34,094 nucleotides of DNA. It comes from Candidatus Omnitrophota bacterium. GTDB lineage: Bacteria; Omnitrophota; Gorgyraeia; Zapsychrales; Fredricksoniimonadaceae. A program made the translations under genes and the position numbers. Below are positions 8,500 to 19,607 of the stretch, piece after piece. The notes beneath the pieces were generated by a model. The model was given only the letters and a program-made list of their open reading frames with translations, ran no database searches and was not told the DNA's origin. The DNA is taken from positions 1 to 34,094 of the forward strand of contig JAGWKL010000016.1 of the NCBI GenBank assembly GCA_028865345.1. Direction: 5' to 3'. Position 1 is the stretch's first letter; the number at the start of each line of letters is the position of its first letter.

Positions 8500-11400
8500 T
8501 TACTTACCTGCCCCTGCCTGCGCCCTAGGCGTACTGTCCTCGGTCTTGATGGCTTCGGCTTCTTCCAGGACCCTGCGGTAATCCCTCGGATAAACCTTGA
8601 TAAATTGCGCCAGACACTTCTGCCAGTTGTCCAGAATGCCCTGGGCCACCGTCGAGCGCGTAAATTTAAGATGTTTTTCGATCAAATCCCTGACGATAGA
8701 AATATCTTTCTCTTCATGGACGGGGAAAAGGTCCACCATGCCCGGATTGCAATTCTTGCCAAAAACCCCGTCGCGGTCCCAGACATAGGCAATGCCGCCG
8801 GACATCCCTGCCGCGAAATTGCGGCCTGTGGGGCCTATGACAACGACCTTGCCGCCGGTCATGTACTCGCAGCCATGGTCCCCCACACCTTCCACCACGG
8901 CCAGGGCGCCGGAATTACGCACTGCAAAACGCTCGCCCGCCAGTCCCCTAAAAAACGCCTCCCCTTTAATGGCCCCATACAGCACGACATTGCCGACGAT
9001 GATGTTCTCTTCGGGAACGTAGATGGCCTTGCGCGGAGGATAAATGACCATGCGCCCGCCGGAAAGCCCCTTGCCGGCATAATCATTGGCCTCGCCTTCC
9101 AGGGTGAGGCTTATGCCATGGGCCAGGAAAGCGCCGAAACTCTGGCCTGCCGAACCCTTAAATTTAATTTGGATGGTGTCATCGGGAAGCCCCGCGAAAC
9201 CGTATTTGCGCGCCACCTCGCTTGAGAGCATGGTGCCGACCGTGCGGTTGATGTTACGGATGGGGACCTCGATCGTCACCGGTGTTTGGTTGTCGATGGC
9301 CCCCCGGGCCTGGGCGATAAGCGTGTTGTCCAAAGCTTTCTCAAGGCCATGGTCCTGTGTGGCGCAATGGCGGACGGCCACCCCTTTGGGCACGTCGGGC
9401 CTGTGCAGGACATTGGTCAGGTCAACGCCACGGGCCTTCCAATGGTCGATGGTGTCCTTGGTGTCTAAGCAGTCCACCCGGCCGACCATGTCTTCGAATT
9501 TCCTGAATCCCAACTCCGCCATGATCTGGCGCACTTCCTCGGCGATAAAAGTAAAAAAGTTGACCACATATTCCGGCTTCCCGTCGAATTTCTTGCGCAG
9601 TTCGGGGTCCTGGGTCGCCACGCCCACCGAACAGGTGTTGAGATGGCATTTGCGCAGCAATATGCAGCCCACGGTGATCAGGGCCGTCGTGGAAAATCCG
9701 AATTCGTCGGCGCCAAGCAAAGCGGCGATGACCACGTCGCGGCCGGTCTTCAGCTGCCCGTCAACCTGCACGCGGATGCGGCCGCGCAGGTCATTCATGA
9801 CCAGCACCTGCTGGGTCTCGGCGATCCCTAACTCCATCGGCAGTCCCGCATGCTTGATGGACGTCTGCGGAGAGGCGCCCGTGCCGCCTTCGTATCCGGA
9901 GATGAGCACATGGTCCGACTTTCCTTTGGAGACGCCGGCCGCAACGGTCCCCACGCCGATCTCTGAAACCAGCTTGACGGAAACCATGGCCCGCGGGTTG
10001 GCGTTCTTGAGGTCATGGATCAGTTGGGCCAAGTCCTCGATGGAATAAATATCATGGTGCGGCGGCGGCGAGATGAGCTGAACGCCCGGGGTGGTGTGCC
10101 GGGTGTAGGCGATCTCCCTGGATACCTTGTGTCCCGGAAGCTGTCCGCCCTCGCCGGGCTTGGCGCCCTGGGCCATCTTGATCTGCAGCTGGTCCGCATT
10201 GACCAAATATTCGATGGTCACCCCGAAACGGCCCTGGGCCACCTGCTTGATGCGGCTGCGCCGCCAGTCGCCGTTGGGGTCCTTCTTAAAACGCACCGCG
10301 TCCTCGCCGCCCTCGCCGGTATTGGAAAACCCGCCCAAACGGTTCATGGCAATGGCCAGGGTCTCATGCGCCTCCCTGGAAATGGAGCCGTAACTCATGG
10401 CCCCGGTGGCAAAACGCTTGACGATCTCCGAGGCGGGTTCAACTTCCTCGATAGGAACAGGTTTGCCCGTTTTGAATTTAAGAAGCCCTCGGATATTGGC
10501 AGCCTGCCGGCTGTGTTCATTGACCGCCTTGGAATATTGCTTGAACACCTGGAAATTACCGGAACGCGCGGCATGCTGCAAAAGGGCGATTGTCGTCGGA
10601 TTTAATTGATGGAATTCCGCCTCCTTGCGCCAGGCATACTCACCGCCCTCTTCCAGCATACCGTCGGCTGAGGGCCATTTGGGATACCCGTCGTCGTGGC
10701 GCATCAAAGCCTCCTGCGCCACAATATCGGCATTGATGCCGCCGATACGCGAGGGGGTGGCGGTAAAATATTTGTCGACCAGATCCCCTCCCAGGCCCAC
10801 CGCCTCAAAGATCTGCGCCCCGCAATACGACTGGATCGTGGAAATGCCCATTTTAGAAATGATCTTATATAACCCCTTGTGGCAGGCCTTCAGAAAATTC
10901 TTCTGCGCCTCCGTAAAAGAGATCGACAGCTCGAATTTATCATCCCTGGTCATGGCCTCGATGGTCTCCAGGGCCAGGTAAGGATTGACCGCGTTGGCCC
11001 CGTAACCGATGAGGACCGCGAAATGGTGCAATTCCCTGGCCTCGCCTGTCTCCACCACAAGGCTCACCCTGGTGCGGGTGCCCTGCCGGATCAAATGATG
11101 GTGCAGCCCCGCGCAGGCCAACAGCGACGGGATAGGCACGCGCTTGGACGAAATGTCCCTATCCGAAAGGACAAGAATGCTTGTCCCCTCTTTAATGGCG
11201 CGGTCGGCGTGCGCGCAAAGGGCCTTAAAGGCCTTTTCCATGCCCGCACAACCGTCCTTTTTATCGAACACCGTCGGCAAGGTCAACGCCTTGAGCGTAG
11301 AATGCCTGATGTGGCGGATCTTTTCCAGTTCTTCGTTGGTCACAACCGGATGCTGGATCCACAGGCGATGGCAATGCTGAGGGCCCTCTTCCAGCAAATT

Positions 11401-13041
11401 GCTCTCCGGCCCCAGCATCATGTCCTCCGCCATGATGATCTCCTCGCGGATGGCATCGATGGGAGGATTGGTCACCTGGGCGAACAGTTGTTTAAAATAT
11501 TCAAAAAGGAGCTTGGGCCTCTGCGACAACACCGCCAACGGCGTGTCCGTGCCCATGGAGCCGATGGCTTCCTCGCCGCGGGCCATGGGCTGCAAAATGA
11601 TCTTAAGGTCTTCCAGGGTGTAGCCGAAGGCGCGCTGGCGTTCGAGCAGGGTCTCTTTATCCAGGCCATGGGTTTTCTGGGGCGCGGGAAGGTTGCGGAT
11701 ATCGACGATGTTCTCCCTCAGCCACTTCTCGTACGGACGGCCTTTGGCGTACGTTTCCTTGACTTCGCTATCGTCGATGATGCGGCCTTCCCGGACATCC
11801 ACCAAAAACATTTTTCCGGGCTGCAGACGGCCTTTGGAGACGATCTTTTCATCGGCCACCGGCAGCACCCCCGCCTCCGAGGCCATGATCACGATATCAT
11901 CGCTTGTCACCAGGTAGCGGGAAGGACGCAGGCCGTTACGGTCGAGCAGGGCGCCCACGTACCGTCCATCGGAAAACGCGATGGCGGCAGGGCCGTCCCA
12001 GGGCTCCATCAGGCAGGAATGATATTCATAAAAAGCGCGCTTGGCCCGGTCCATTTCCTGGTGGTTGCTCCAGGCTTCGGGGATCATCATCATCATCGCG
12101 TGAGGCAGCGAACGGCCGCAGAGGACCAGCATCTCCAGCACATTGTCAAAGGTCGCGGTGTCCGAGCCGTGCGGCACGACGATAGGCAGCACTTTCTTGA
12201 TGTCGTCGCCGAAGGCCTTGGAGACAAACTGTTTTTCCCTCGTCTGGATCCAGTTGATATTGCCCCGCAGGGTGTTGATCTCGCCGTTATGGGCGATGTA
12301 GCGGTACGGGTGCGCCAGGGCCCAGGTCGGGAAAGTGTTGGTGGAATAACGCGAATGCACCAGGGCAATGGCCGACACCATCGCCGGGTCGCTTAAGTCG
12401 GGGAAAAAGCGGTCCAACTGTTCGCTCATCAACTGTCCCTTATAGACCAGGGTATGGCTGTTGAGTGAACAGAAATAATAATAATTGCGCTGCGGCAAGG
12501 TGGAATTATAAACCTTGTTCCACAAGCGTTTGCGGACCACGTACAGCTTGCGGTCAAAATCCTCTTGGGCCGTGCCGGCGCCGCGCGCGATAAAAAGCTG
12601 CTTGAAGGCAGGCATCACCGACCGGGCCACCCGGCCGACCTTGTTGGGCTCATGCGGGACCTCGCGCCAGCCGATCAGTTTTTGGCCTTCCTCATGGATG
12701 ATGTGCTCGGTCCATTCCTCGATGGTGTTGCGGTCCTCGGGGGATGTTGGCAAAAACACCAGCCCCGCGCCGTAATCACCGGCAGGCGGGAGCTCCAGAT
12801 GGAGCCCGGCCAGTTCCTTGCGGAAAAAGGCGTCCGGCATCTGCATCAGAATGCCCGCTCCGTCACCGGTCTCGGGGTCGCAGCCGCAGGCCCCGCGATG
12901 GGTGAGGTTTTCCAGGATTTCGATGCCATGGCGGACCATGTCATGGGACTTGAGTCCCTTGATATGGGCGATAAAACCGACACCGCAGGAATCATGTTCG
13001 AATCGCGGGTCATACAAGCCTTGTTTCGGCGGAAAACTCAA
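8500..13041 (-). CDS. gltB: Glutamate synthase large subunit
   Basis: 1513 aa; N-terminal [16 protein letters not shown] (propeptide followed by Ntn Cys), [26 protein letters not shown]-terminal GXGXG beta-helix region. Confidence 0.97.
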   Translation of the reverse strand: MSFPPKQGLYDPRFEHDSCGVGFIAHIKGLKSHDMVRHGIEILENLTHRGACGCDPETGDGAGILMQMPDAFFRKELAGLHLELPPAGDYGAGLVFLPTSPEDRNTIEEWTEHIIHEEGQKLIGWREVPHEPNKVGRVARSVMPAFKQLFIARGAGTAQEDFDRKLYVVRKRLWNKVYNSTLPQRNYYYFCSLNSHTLVYKGQLMSEQLDRFFPDLSDPAMVSAIALVHSRYSTNTFPTWALAHPYRYIAHNGEINTLRGNINWIQTREKQFVSKAFGDDIKKVLPIVVPHGSDTATFDNVLEMLVLCGRSLPHAMMMMIPEAWSNHQEMDRAKRAFYEYHSCLMEPWDGPAAIAFSDGRYVGALLDRNGLRPSRYLVTSDDIVIMASEAGVLPVADEKIVSKGRLQPGKMFLVDVREGRIIDDSEVKETYAKGRPYEKWLRENIVDIRNLPAPQKTHGLDKETLLERQRAFGYTLEDLKIILQPMARGEEAIGSMGTDTPLAVLSQRPKLLFEYFKQLFAQVTNPPIDAIREEIIMAEDMMLGPESNLLEEGPQHCHRLWIQHPVVTNEELEKIRHIRHSTLKALTLPTVFDKKDGCAGMEKAFKALCAHADRAIKEGTSILVLSDRDISSKRVPIPSLLACAGLHHHLIRQGTRTRVSLVVETGEARELHHFAVLIGYGANAVNPYLALETIEAMTRDDKFELSISFTEAQKNFLKACHKGLYKIISKMGISTIQSYCGAQIFEAVGLGGDLVDKYFTATPSRIGGINADIVAQEALMRHDDGYPKWPSADGMLEEGGEYAWRKEAEFHQLNPTTIALLQHAARSGNFQVFKQYSKAVNEHSRQAANIRGLLKFKTGKPVPIEEVEPASEIVKRFATGAMSYGSISREAHETLAIAMNRLGGFSNTGEGGEDAVRFKKDPNGDWRRSRIKQVAQGRFGVTIEYLVNADQLQIKMAQGAKPGEGGQLPGHKVSREIAYTRHTTPGVQLISPPPHHDIYSIEDLAQLIHDLKNANPRAMVSVKLVSEIGVGTVAAGVSKGKSDHVLISGYEGGTGASPQTSIKHAGLPMELGIAETQQVLVMNDLRGRIRVQVDGQLKTGRDVVIAALLGADEFGFSTTALITVGCILLRKCHLNTCSVGVATQDPELRKKFDGKPEYVVNFFTFIAEEVRQIMAELGFRKFEDMVGRVDCLDTKDTIDHWKARGVDLTNVLHRPDVPKGVAVRHCATQDHGLEKALDNTLIAQARGAIDNQTPVTIEVPIRNINRTVGTMLSSEVARKYGFAGLPDDTIQIKFKGSAGQSFGAFLAHGISLTLEGEANDYAGKGLSGGRMVIYPPRKAIYVPEENIIVGNVVLYGAIKGEAFFRGLAGERFAVRNSGALAVVEGVGDHGCEYMTGGKVVVIGPTGRNFAAGMSGGIAYVWDRDGVFGKNCNPGMVDLFPVHEEKDISIVRDLIEKHLKFTRSTVAQGILDNWQKCLAQFIKVYPRDYRRVLEEAEAIKTEDSTPRAQAGAGK

Positions 13042-13089
13042 TTGTACCTGTCTCCAAACGGGATTAAATATGCTTAAACTGGAAGGGTT

Positions 13090-13118
13090 ATTTTATTATT
13101 ATTCGTCGAAAAATGCAA
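13090..13118 (-). promoter_or_regulatory. Candidate sigma70-type promoter of gltB
   Basis: Minus strand TTGCAT (13118-13113) - 17 nt - TAAAAT (13095-13090), in the 90-nt gap upstream of gltB. Confidence 0.45.
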
Positions 13119-13131
13119 ATTAAATTAGTGA

Positions 13132-13836
13132 TCAGCCATGCCAATTCCTGATTTGAATGATGTTCAAGAACATCTGCAGGGAGTCCTTGAAAAGATTGAC
13201 CTTGCTGCCCTCTACATGGGTCCAATTGACAGGCACTTCCTTGATGCGCAAATTCATTTGTTGGGCCAAATACAGCAGTTCCAGGTCAAAGCCATACCCT
13301 TCCAGGCGAAGTTTGCCAAACAGCTCCCGGACCAGGCCGCCGCGAAACATCTTAAAGCCGCATTGGGTGTCTTTGATCCCCTTGATGAGCATGCTCGAAA
13401 CCAGGAAATTGAAGACAGCCCCTATCCACTTGCGGTAGGCTTTTGTATTGACCTGCGATTGCCCGTCGCGCAGCACCCGGGAACCGATGACAATATCATA
13501 ACCTTCGTCAAAATACCCCAGGTGCCGTTCGATCTCCCGGGGCGGGGTCGATCCGTCGGCATCCATAAACAACACAATATCCCCTTGGCACTCCAGGAAC
13601 CCCTGTTTGACGGCATACCCTTTGCCGTGATTGCGTTCAAGGCTCATCACCTTCAAGCCCGGAAATTCTTTCTGAAACGATGAGGCGACCCGGGCTGTTT
13701 TGTCCCTGCTTCCGTCGTCGACCACGATGATCTCATAGGTATGCGACGCACGGCGGCAATGATCGATGACCGTCTTTAAAAAAACCGGCAGCCGTTTTTC
13801 CTCGTCCTTGGCCGGGATAATGATCGAAATTTTCAT
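13132..13836 (-). CDS. Glycosyltransferase family 2 (dolichyl/undecaprenyl-phosphate glucosyltransferase-like)
   Basis: MKISIIIPAKDEEKRLPVFLKTVID..., DADGSTPP, CGFKMFRG. Start trimmed from the track's 13890 to ATG 13836, which overlaps the upstream stop as ATGA. Confidence 0.85.
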   Translation of the reverse strand: MKISIIIPAKDEEKRLPVFLKTVIDHCRRASHTYEIIVVDDGSRDKTARVASSFQKEFPGLKVMSLERNHGKGYAVKQGFLECQGDIVLFMDADGSTPPREIERHLGYFDEGYDIVIGSRVLRDGQSQVNTKAYRKWIGAVFNFLVSSMLIKGIKDTQCGFKMFRGGLVRELFGKLRLEGYGFDLELLYLAQQMNLRIKEVPVNWTHVEGSKVNLFKDSLQMFLNIIQIRNWHG

Positions 13837-14522
13837 CGGACAAAACGGTATTTTACGATCGGCCAGAACATTTCCAGGGCCGTTGTCCACTTGATCTTCT
13901 TGCCTGCCCCGCGCGAACGCGCCGTGTAGTCAATGGCCACCTCCATGATCTTAAACCCCCGGCGCAACAGCTTCACCGTAAACTCGGTCTCGAAAGCAAA
14001 ATTCCTGGAGGTGATGGCCATTCCTTCCAAGGCCCGCCGGGTGAAAACCTTGTAACAGGTGTTGATGTCCGTGATATTGACGCCATACAAGAGGCCAAAT
14101 GTCCAGTTGGAAATGTTGTTGGCCCAGCGGTTGACGGGCTCCATCGCCTCGATGCGGCCCAAAAAACGGGAACCGTAGACCACCTGGGTTGCGCCATCCA
14201 GGATCGGCTGCAAAAGTTTGGGATATTGATCGGGGTCATACTCCAAATCCGCGTCCTGGACAAGCAGAATGTCGCCGGTGGCATTCTTAAATCCGGTCAA
14301 AAGGGCCGCGGTCTTGCCTTGATTGTGCTGATGGAGCACGGCACAATCAGGCTGCCCTTCAAAACGCCTTAGAACCTCGGCGGTCCGGTCTTTGGATCCG
14401 TCGTTGACGATGACGATCTCTTTCGTAAGGCCGGAAGGCAGGGAAACCGCGCGCACCTTTTCCACGATCTGCCGTATGGTCGCCTCTTCATTATAGGCGG
14501 GAATGACAATAGATACTTTCAA
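13833..14522 (-). CDS. Glycosyltransferase family 2 (DPM1-like)
   Basis: MKVSIVIPAYNEEATIRQIVEKV...VNDGSKDRT...VQDADLEYDP...DINTCYKVF; typical GT2 DXD and NTC-K motifs. Confidence 0.88.
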   Translation of the reverse strand: MKVSIVIPAYNEEATIRQIVEKVRAVSLPSGLTKEIVIVNDGSKDRTAEVLRRFEGQPDCAVLHQHNQGKTAALLTGFKNATGDILLVQDADLEYDPDQYPKLLQPILDGATQVVYGSRFLGRIEAMEPVNRWANNISNWTFGLLYGVNITDINTCYKVFTRRALEGMAITSRNFAFETEFTVKLLRRGFKIMEVAIDYTARSRGAGKKIKWTTALEMFWPIVKYRFVR

Positions 14523-14523
14523 A

Positions 14524-16128
14524 TCACTCCTTGTACCTGTTGGTGATGGGCAACCGCCAGTCCTTGCCGAAGGCGCAGGGCGTGATTTTCACTCCCGGCG
14601 GGGCCTGGCGTCTTTTGTACTCATTCATATCGACCAACCGGACGGTCTGCCGGACATGTTTTTCATCCATGCCGGAGGCGATGATATCGCCGGGCGAGGC
14701 ATGGCCTTCGACATAGGCCATCAAGATTTTATCAAGCTCCTCATACGAACCCAGAGTCTCTTCATCCGTCTGGTTGAGCCTCAACTCGGCGGACGGGGCC
14801 CGAAGCAGGATGCTTTTAGGGATGACGGGATGGCGGGATATGCTGTTACGGAAACGCGCCAGTTCATAGACCTTGGTCTTAAAAACATCCTTGATGACCG
14901 CATAGCCCCCGGACATGTCGCCGTAAAGCGTGCAATAGCCCACGGCCATCTCGCTTTTATTGCCCGTCGTCAGGATAAGCCAGCCGAACTTGTTGGACAG
15001 GGCCATCAAAATATTGCCGCGGATGCGCGCCTGGATATTTTCCTCGGCGATGTTGGGGGCAAGATCCTCGAATTGCCTGTGCATGGTCTTCAAATAAGAC
15101 GAGAAGACCTTTTTGATGGGGATCTCTCTCAATTCCATCTTTAAATTTTTAGCCAGGGCCCTGGCATCCTGGCGGGTGGCCCGGCTGCTGAAAGGGCTGG
15201 GCATGGCGATCGCCGTTACATTTTCCGGCCCAAAAGCATCGCAGGCGATGCAAGCGACCAGGGCGGAATCGACACCGCCGCTTAAGCCTAAGGCCGCTTT
15301 TTTAAAACCGTTCTTTAAAGCATAGTCCCGCGTGCCCGTGACTAAGGCCTTATAAATTTCCTCGCTGCTGTCCAAAACAGGGGCCACGGGGTTTTTCGAT
15401 GACGACAGATCAACGCCCAGGAGATTTTCCTCAAATTGGGGCGCCCTGGCGAGCAATTGACCGTCAGCGGCCAACACCATGCTGCCGCCGTCGAAGATGA
15501 GCTCGTCCTGGCCCCCGGCGCAATTGACATAGACCAACGGCAGCCTGGTTTCCTTGACGCGGCGGCTCAAAAGCTCCTCACGTTCTTTAAGCTTGCCGGA
15601 ATGGTAGGGGGACGAGGAAATATTAATAAGGATTTGGGCCCCGGCCCCGGCCTGGGCCCGGTACACCGCCCCGTCCACCCAGATGTCTTCGCAGATATTA
15701 AGGCCGATCACAACGCCCTCAACGGTGATGATCCCCGAATTTTGGCCGGCGGAAAAATAGCGCTTCTCATCGAAGACCCCGTAATTGGGCAATTCATGCT
15801 TATGATAAACGTCCTGCACCTTTCCTTCTCGGATAACAGCCGCCGCATTATAGATCTTGCCCGCCGAATCGCTGTCCACGAAACCTGTGATCAGGGTGAT
15901 GCCCCGTATCTTCCTGGCCAGGACATCCAGCGCCTTGATATTATCCGCCACGAAATGTTTTTTCAAAAGCAGGTCCTCCGGCGGATAACCGCAAACGGCC
16001 AGCTCGGGAAACACGACAAGCCCAGCGCCGGTCTTTGCGGCCAGGGCGGCGTACTCCAGGATCTTGGCGCTGTTGCCGCCTAAATCTCCGACGGTAGGAT
16101 TAATTTGTGCGAGAGAAAGCTTTAACAA
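14524..16128 (-). CDS. nadE: Glutamine-dependent NAD+ synthetase (nitrilase/glutaminase domain + NAD synthase)
   Basis: LSLAQINPTVGDLGGNS... nitrilase-type N-domain and ALGLSGGVDSALVACIA PP-loop. Track start is 16176; a TTG at ~16128 preceded by GGAGG is a better start (LLKLSLAQINPTVGDL). Confidence 0.93.
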   Translation of the reverse strand: MLKLSLAQINPTVGDLGGNSAKILEYAALAAKTGAGLVVFPELAVCGYPPEDLLLKKHFVADNIKALDVLARKIRGITLITGFVDSDSAGKIYNAAAVIREGKVQDVYHKHELPNYGVFDEKRYFSAGQNSGIITVEGVVIGLNICEDIWVDGAVYRAQAGAGAQILINISSSPYHSGKLKEREELLSRRVKETRLPLVYVNCAGGQDELIFDGGSMVLAADGQLLARAPQFEENLLGVDLSSSKNPVAPVLDSSEEIYKALVTGTRDYALKNGFKKAALGLSGGVDSALVACIACDAFGPENVTAIAMPSPFSSRATRQDARALAKNLKMELREIPIKKVFSSYLKTMHRQFEDLAPNIAEENIQARIRGNILMALSNKFGWLILTTGNKSEMAVGYCTLYGDMSGGYAVIKDVFKTKVYELARFRNSISRHPVIPKSILLRAPSAELRLNQTDEETLGSYEELDKILMAYVEGHASPGDIIASGMDEKHVRQTVRLVDMNEYKRRQAPPGVKITPCAFGKDWRLPITNRYKE

Positions 16129-16162
16129 AAGACCCTCCGTTGCCTGCATCGAACGCTTGAGG

Positions 16163-16864
16163 TTATGCGTTGGCAATGTTCAAAAAATTCTGGTACAACA
16201 TCTGGGCCTGGGCATCGAAGGCTTTTTTGTATTTCCAATAATCCTCCAGCATGCACTTGGCTACGGTCCGGCGGCCTAACAGGTCCGTATGGCAGTACTC
16301 CTCGCTCCATTGCCTGATGCTCGCCTCCGTGACCTCAACATGAAATTGCAATCCGTAGGCATTAGTACCAACGGCCAAAGCCTGGTGCGGACAGCCGTCG
16401 GCTGTGGCCAGCAATCGGCCGCCGGCAGGGACCTGGAACATGTCCCCGTGCCAATGATAAATCGGATCTTGGATGCGAAATCCCTTAAATAACGGATCCT
16501 TTTCTCCTTCCGGGGTCAGCTGTATCCGGTACCAGCCTATCTCCTTGACGGGCGATTTGACCACCCGGGCGCCGGCCGCCTTGGCCAAAAGCTGGGAGCC
16601 CAGACATATGCCCAAATAAGGGACTTGGGTCTTCAAAACTTTCTGGATAAATTCATTCTCCGGCTTAAGAAAGGGGTATTTGTCTTCCTCGTCGACATTC
16701 ATAGGGCCGCCCAGGACGACCACGGCCTTGTATCCCTGCGGGTCGTACGGCAGCTTCTCGCCTGCTCCCAGCTCCACGGTAATGAAATGCTCACCTTGGG
16801 CCTTGAGAAAATCCCCCAGCGTCCCCGGGCCTTCGATATCGATGTGCTTGATAATTAAAATCAT
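16163..16864 (-). CDS. Class I glutamine amidotransferase (GMP synthase glutaminase-like)
   Basis: PYLGICLGSQLLAKAAGA (nucleophile Cys) and LQFHVEVTE (His-Glu); stand-alone GATase1, 233 aa. Confidence 0.88.
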   Translation of the reverse strand: MILIIKHIDIEGPGTLGDFLKAQGEHFITVELGAGEKLPYDPQGYKAVVVLGGPMNVDEEDKYPFLKPENEFIQKVLKTQVPYLGICLGSQLLAKAAGARVVKSPVKEIGWYRIQLTPEGEKDPLFKGFRIQDPIYHWHGDMFQVPAGGRLLATADGCPHQALAVGTNAYGLQFHVEVTEASIRQWSEEYCHTDLLGRRTVAKCMLEDYWKYKKAFDAQAQMLYQNFLNIANA

Positions 16865-16880
16865 TAAGAAATTATACTAT

Positions 16881-16917
16881 AAAAAAAAGCCCCCGCCAGA
16901 AGATTTGGCGGGGGCTT
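16881..16917 (-). terminator. Rho-independent terminator of glnN
   Basis: 12-bp perfect stem aagcccccgcca/tggcgggggctt, 7-nt loop, followed on the minus strand by T8. Confidence 0.9.
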
Positions 16918-16939
16918 TAGGTCTTGCTTAACCCTAAAC

Positions 16940-19081
16940 TTAATAATTCAACAACAGCATTTCCGCATAGCTGGGCACAGGCCACAGATCGGCCGGGACC
17001 AAACCTTCCAGCTCGTCGATAGGCCCGCGCAGCTTGGCCATGGCGGCAAAAATTTTCAAACCGTCATGCTTGACCAACGCCGCTTCCAGGCTATCGCAAT
17101 TACCCAGGGCTTCCTCGATCAGGGCGGAAACTGCTTTAAGCAGCTTCTTCTGCGCCGTGGTCTTGCCGGCGGAACCGACGGTCTTGATGGTGTCCGCGAG
17201 TTGCTTCTGGTACTCGATGGCCGCGGGAATAAACTGTGTTTTGGCCATCTGCAGGGCGCAATCGCCTTCCAGCACCTGGACCGTCACATAGGCATGCTTG
17301 TTGATCTCAAAGCGGGAAGCTATTTCCTCTTGTGTCAGGACCCCGTGCTTGATCAGGACCTGGATGTTTTTCTTGGCCTTGATGGCTTCCAGGGCTTCCG
17401 GGGTGTTTTTCAAATTGGGCAACCCGCGCTTCTTGGCCTCGGTCTGCCATTGGGGAACATAATTGTCGCCGTTATAAACGACCCTTTTGTGTTTCTTGAT
17501 GATGTCTTGAAGCACTTTTTGCAAAGATTGGTTGAAATCTTTGCCGGCCTTCTTGTCCGCTTCCAGTTGGTCGCAGATGTCGGAAATGCTCTCTGCCACG
17601 ATGGTGTTAAGGACCATGTTGGCGGCTGAAGGGTTCATGCCGGAACCGACGGCGCGGAATTCGAACTTGGCGCCGGTGAAGGCGAACGGAGAGGTCCTGT
17701 TGCGGTCGGTGGTGTCCTTGGCCAGGGTCGGCAGGGAATCAACGCCCACGTGGATGCTGCTGCCCTGCTTGGAGGTCTTGGCCCCGCCGCGTTCGATCTG
17801 CTCGATGATATCGGTCAGCTGATCGCCCAAAAAGATGGACACGATCGCCGGCGGCGCTTCGTTGGCGCCCAGACGGTGGTCATTGCCTGCGGAGGCGACA
17901 CCCACGCGCAAAAGATCGGCATAAGAGTCCACGGCCTTGATGACCGCGCACAAGACCGTCAAGAACTTGGCATTTTCATGCGGGTTCTTGCCCGGATACA
18001 GCCAGTTCTTGCCGTCCGGCCCGACGATGGACCAGTTATTATGCTTGCCGGAACCGTTGATGCCGGCAAAAGGTTTCTCATGCAAAAGGCAGGCCAGCCC
18101 GTGCTTGTCGGCAATGGTACGCATAAGCTCCATGGCCATCATATTGTGGTCCACACCGGTGTTAAGGTCTTCATAGATCGGCGCGATCTCATATTGGGCC
18201 GGGGCCACTTCGTTATGACGGGTCTTGGACGGCATCCCTAAGCCCCACAGCGTACGGTCCAATTCTTCCATAAAGCCCATGATGCGCGGCTTGATGGCGC
18301 CGAAATAATGGTCTTCCTGCTGCTGGTGCTTGGCCGGTTTTTTGCCGAATAATGTGCGGCCGGTCTGCACCAGGTCGGGACGGGCCAGATAATGGGCCTT
18401 GTCGATGAGGAAATATTCCTGCTCGGGGCCCAGAGTGCAATAGGCGCGCTTGCCCTTGGTGTCGATGCCGAAGAGATTGGCCAGTCGGCAGACCTGCTTG
18501 CTCAAAGCCACCATGGAACGCAGCAAAGGCGTCTTTTTGTCCAGCGCCTCGCCGTGATAACCGATATAAAATGTCGGGATGCACAGGGTGGTCGCTTCAG
18601 GGCCTTCCTTGATAAAGGCCGGGGAAGTCGGGTCCCAGCCGGTATAACCGCGCGCCTCGAAAGTCGCACGCAGTCCGCCGGAAGGGAATGAAGAAGCGTC
18701 AGGCTCGCCCTGGATAAGATTTTTACCTGAAAAACTTAAGATAACCCCGCCTTCGTCGTTCCAGTCGATGAACGAATCATGCTTTTCCGCCGTGACGCCG
18801 GTCATGGGCTGGAACCAATGCGTATAATGGGTGGCCCCACGTGCCACAGCCCACTTTTTCATGGCTTCGGCCACTTCATCGGCGATGGTCGCATCCAGTT
18901 TGCCGCCTTCTTTAATGGTCCTTTCGATAGAAGCATAGGCCTTGGGAGAAAGCATTTCTTTCATCACCTTGAGGCTGAATACGTTTTCACCGAAATGTTC
19001 AGGCAAATGCTCGCTGAAAGAACCGTTGCAGCAGCATTCCTCTTGGGCCGCCTGAATGACTTCTTCACGGGTTTGACTCAT
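16940..19081 (-). CDS. glnN: Glutamine synthetase type III
   Basis: 713 aa; GSIII features: [55 protein letters not shown]. Confidence 0.95.
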   Translation of the reverse strand: MSQTREEVIQAAQEECCCNGSFSEHLPEHFGENVFSLKVMKEMLSPKAYASIERTIKEGGKLDATIADEVAEAMKKWAVARGATHYTHWFQPMTGVTAEKHDSFIDWNDEGGVILSFSGKNLIQGEPDASSFPSGGLRATFEARGYTGWDPTSPAFIKEGPEATTLCIPTFYIGYHGEALDKKTPLLRSMVALSKQVCRLANLFGIDTKGKRAYCTLGPEQEYFLIDKAHYLARPDLVQTGRTLFGKKPAKHQQQEDHYFGAIKPRIMGFMEELDRTLWGLGMPSKTRHNEVAPAQYEIAPIYEDLNTGVDHNMMAMELMRTIADKHGLACLLHEKPFAGINGSGKHNNWSIVGPDGKNWLYPGKNPHENAKFLTVLCAVIKAVDSYADLLRVGVASAGNDHRLGANEAPPAIVSIFLGDQLTDIIEQIERGGAKTSKQGSSIHVGVDSLPTLAKDTTDRNRTSPFAFTGAKFEFRAVGSGMNPSAANMVLNTIVAESISDICDQLEADKKAGKDFNQSLQKVLQDIIKKHKRVVYNGDNYVPQWQTEAKKRGLPNLKNTPEALEAIKAKKNIQVLIKHGVLTQEEIASRFEINKHAYVTVQVLEGDCALQMAKTQFIPAAIEYQKQLADTIKTVGSAGKTTAQKKLLKAVSALIEEALGNCDSLEAALVKHDGLKIFAAMAKLRGPIDELEGLVPADLWPVPSYAEMLLLNY

Positions 19082-19132
19082 AAATCCTCCTGGTATTGAT
19101 CATTGCTGAAAATGTGGTGTGAAATATGGTGA

Positions 19133-19161
19133 ATATTACTCTTTAACATAAATGTTGTCAA
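19133..19161 (-). promoter_or_regulatory. Strong sigma70-like promoter of glnN
   Basis: Minus strand TTGACA (19161-19156) - 17 nt - TAATAT (19138-19133); spacer holds inverted repeat AACAT-TT-ATGTT. Confidence 0.65.
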
Positions 19162-19190
19162 GATTTTTAACCCCTGCCAAAATCTTAAAG

Positions 19191-19223
19191 ATGGGGCACC
19201 CCGCCTTTGGCGGGGTGCCCCAT
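19191..19223 (-). terminator. Intrinsic terminator or processing hairpin after the PII gene
   Basis: 15-bp perfect stem atggggcaccccgcc/ggcggggtgccccat with a ttt loop, between the PII stop and the glnN promoter; only a weak downstream T tract. Confidence 0.65.
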
Positions 19224-19237
19224 AGACACGAGAGGAA

Positions 19238-19579
19238 CTAACCGATGGCTTTCGATCCTTCCTCACCGGTACGGATGCGGATACATCTTGGCAGATCCAC
19301 GACAAAGATCTTACCATCCCCTATCTTGCCGGTACGGGCCCCTTTGATGATGGCCTTGATCGTCGGCTCAACGAAATCCTCGTTGACCGCGATTTCCAAC
19401 CGTACCTTGCGCAGCAGGTTGCCTGTTTCCTTGACCCCGCGGTAGTACTCGTCCACACCTACCTGGCGGCCGTGGCCAAGGACCTCAGACACGGTGATCA
19501 GATTCACATTCGCCGCATAGAGCTCCTGCTTGACATCTTCGAGCTTATGGGGCTGAACTATGGCTATGACTAATTTCAT
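19238..19579 (-). CDS. glnK: PII nitrogen regulatory protein (GlnB/GlnK family)
   Basis: 113 aa, [20 protein letters not shown]...[20 protein letters not shown]...[13 protein letters not shown]...[15 protein letters not shown]; adjacent to amt. Confidence 0.95.
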   Translation of the reverse strand: MKLVIAIVQPHKLEDVKQELYAANVNLITVSEVLGHGRQVGVDEYYRGVKETGNLLRKVRLEIAVNEDFVEPTIKAIIKGARTGKIGDGKIFVVDLPRCIRIRTGEEGSKAIG

Positions 19580-19607
19580 GGTAAGAAACCTCCTTATGTC
19601 AGGATTT

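Noticed and set aside
10879-12396. 505-aa plus-strand ORF (and others antisense to gltB, e.g. 9086-10048)
   Set aside because: Antisense shadow of the well-supported gltB reading frame in high-GC sequence; no recognisable domain.
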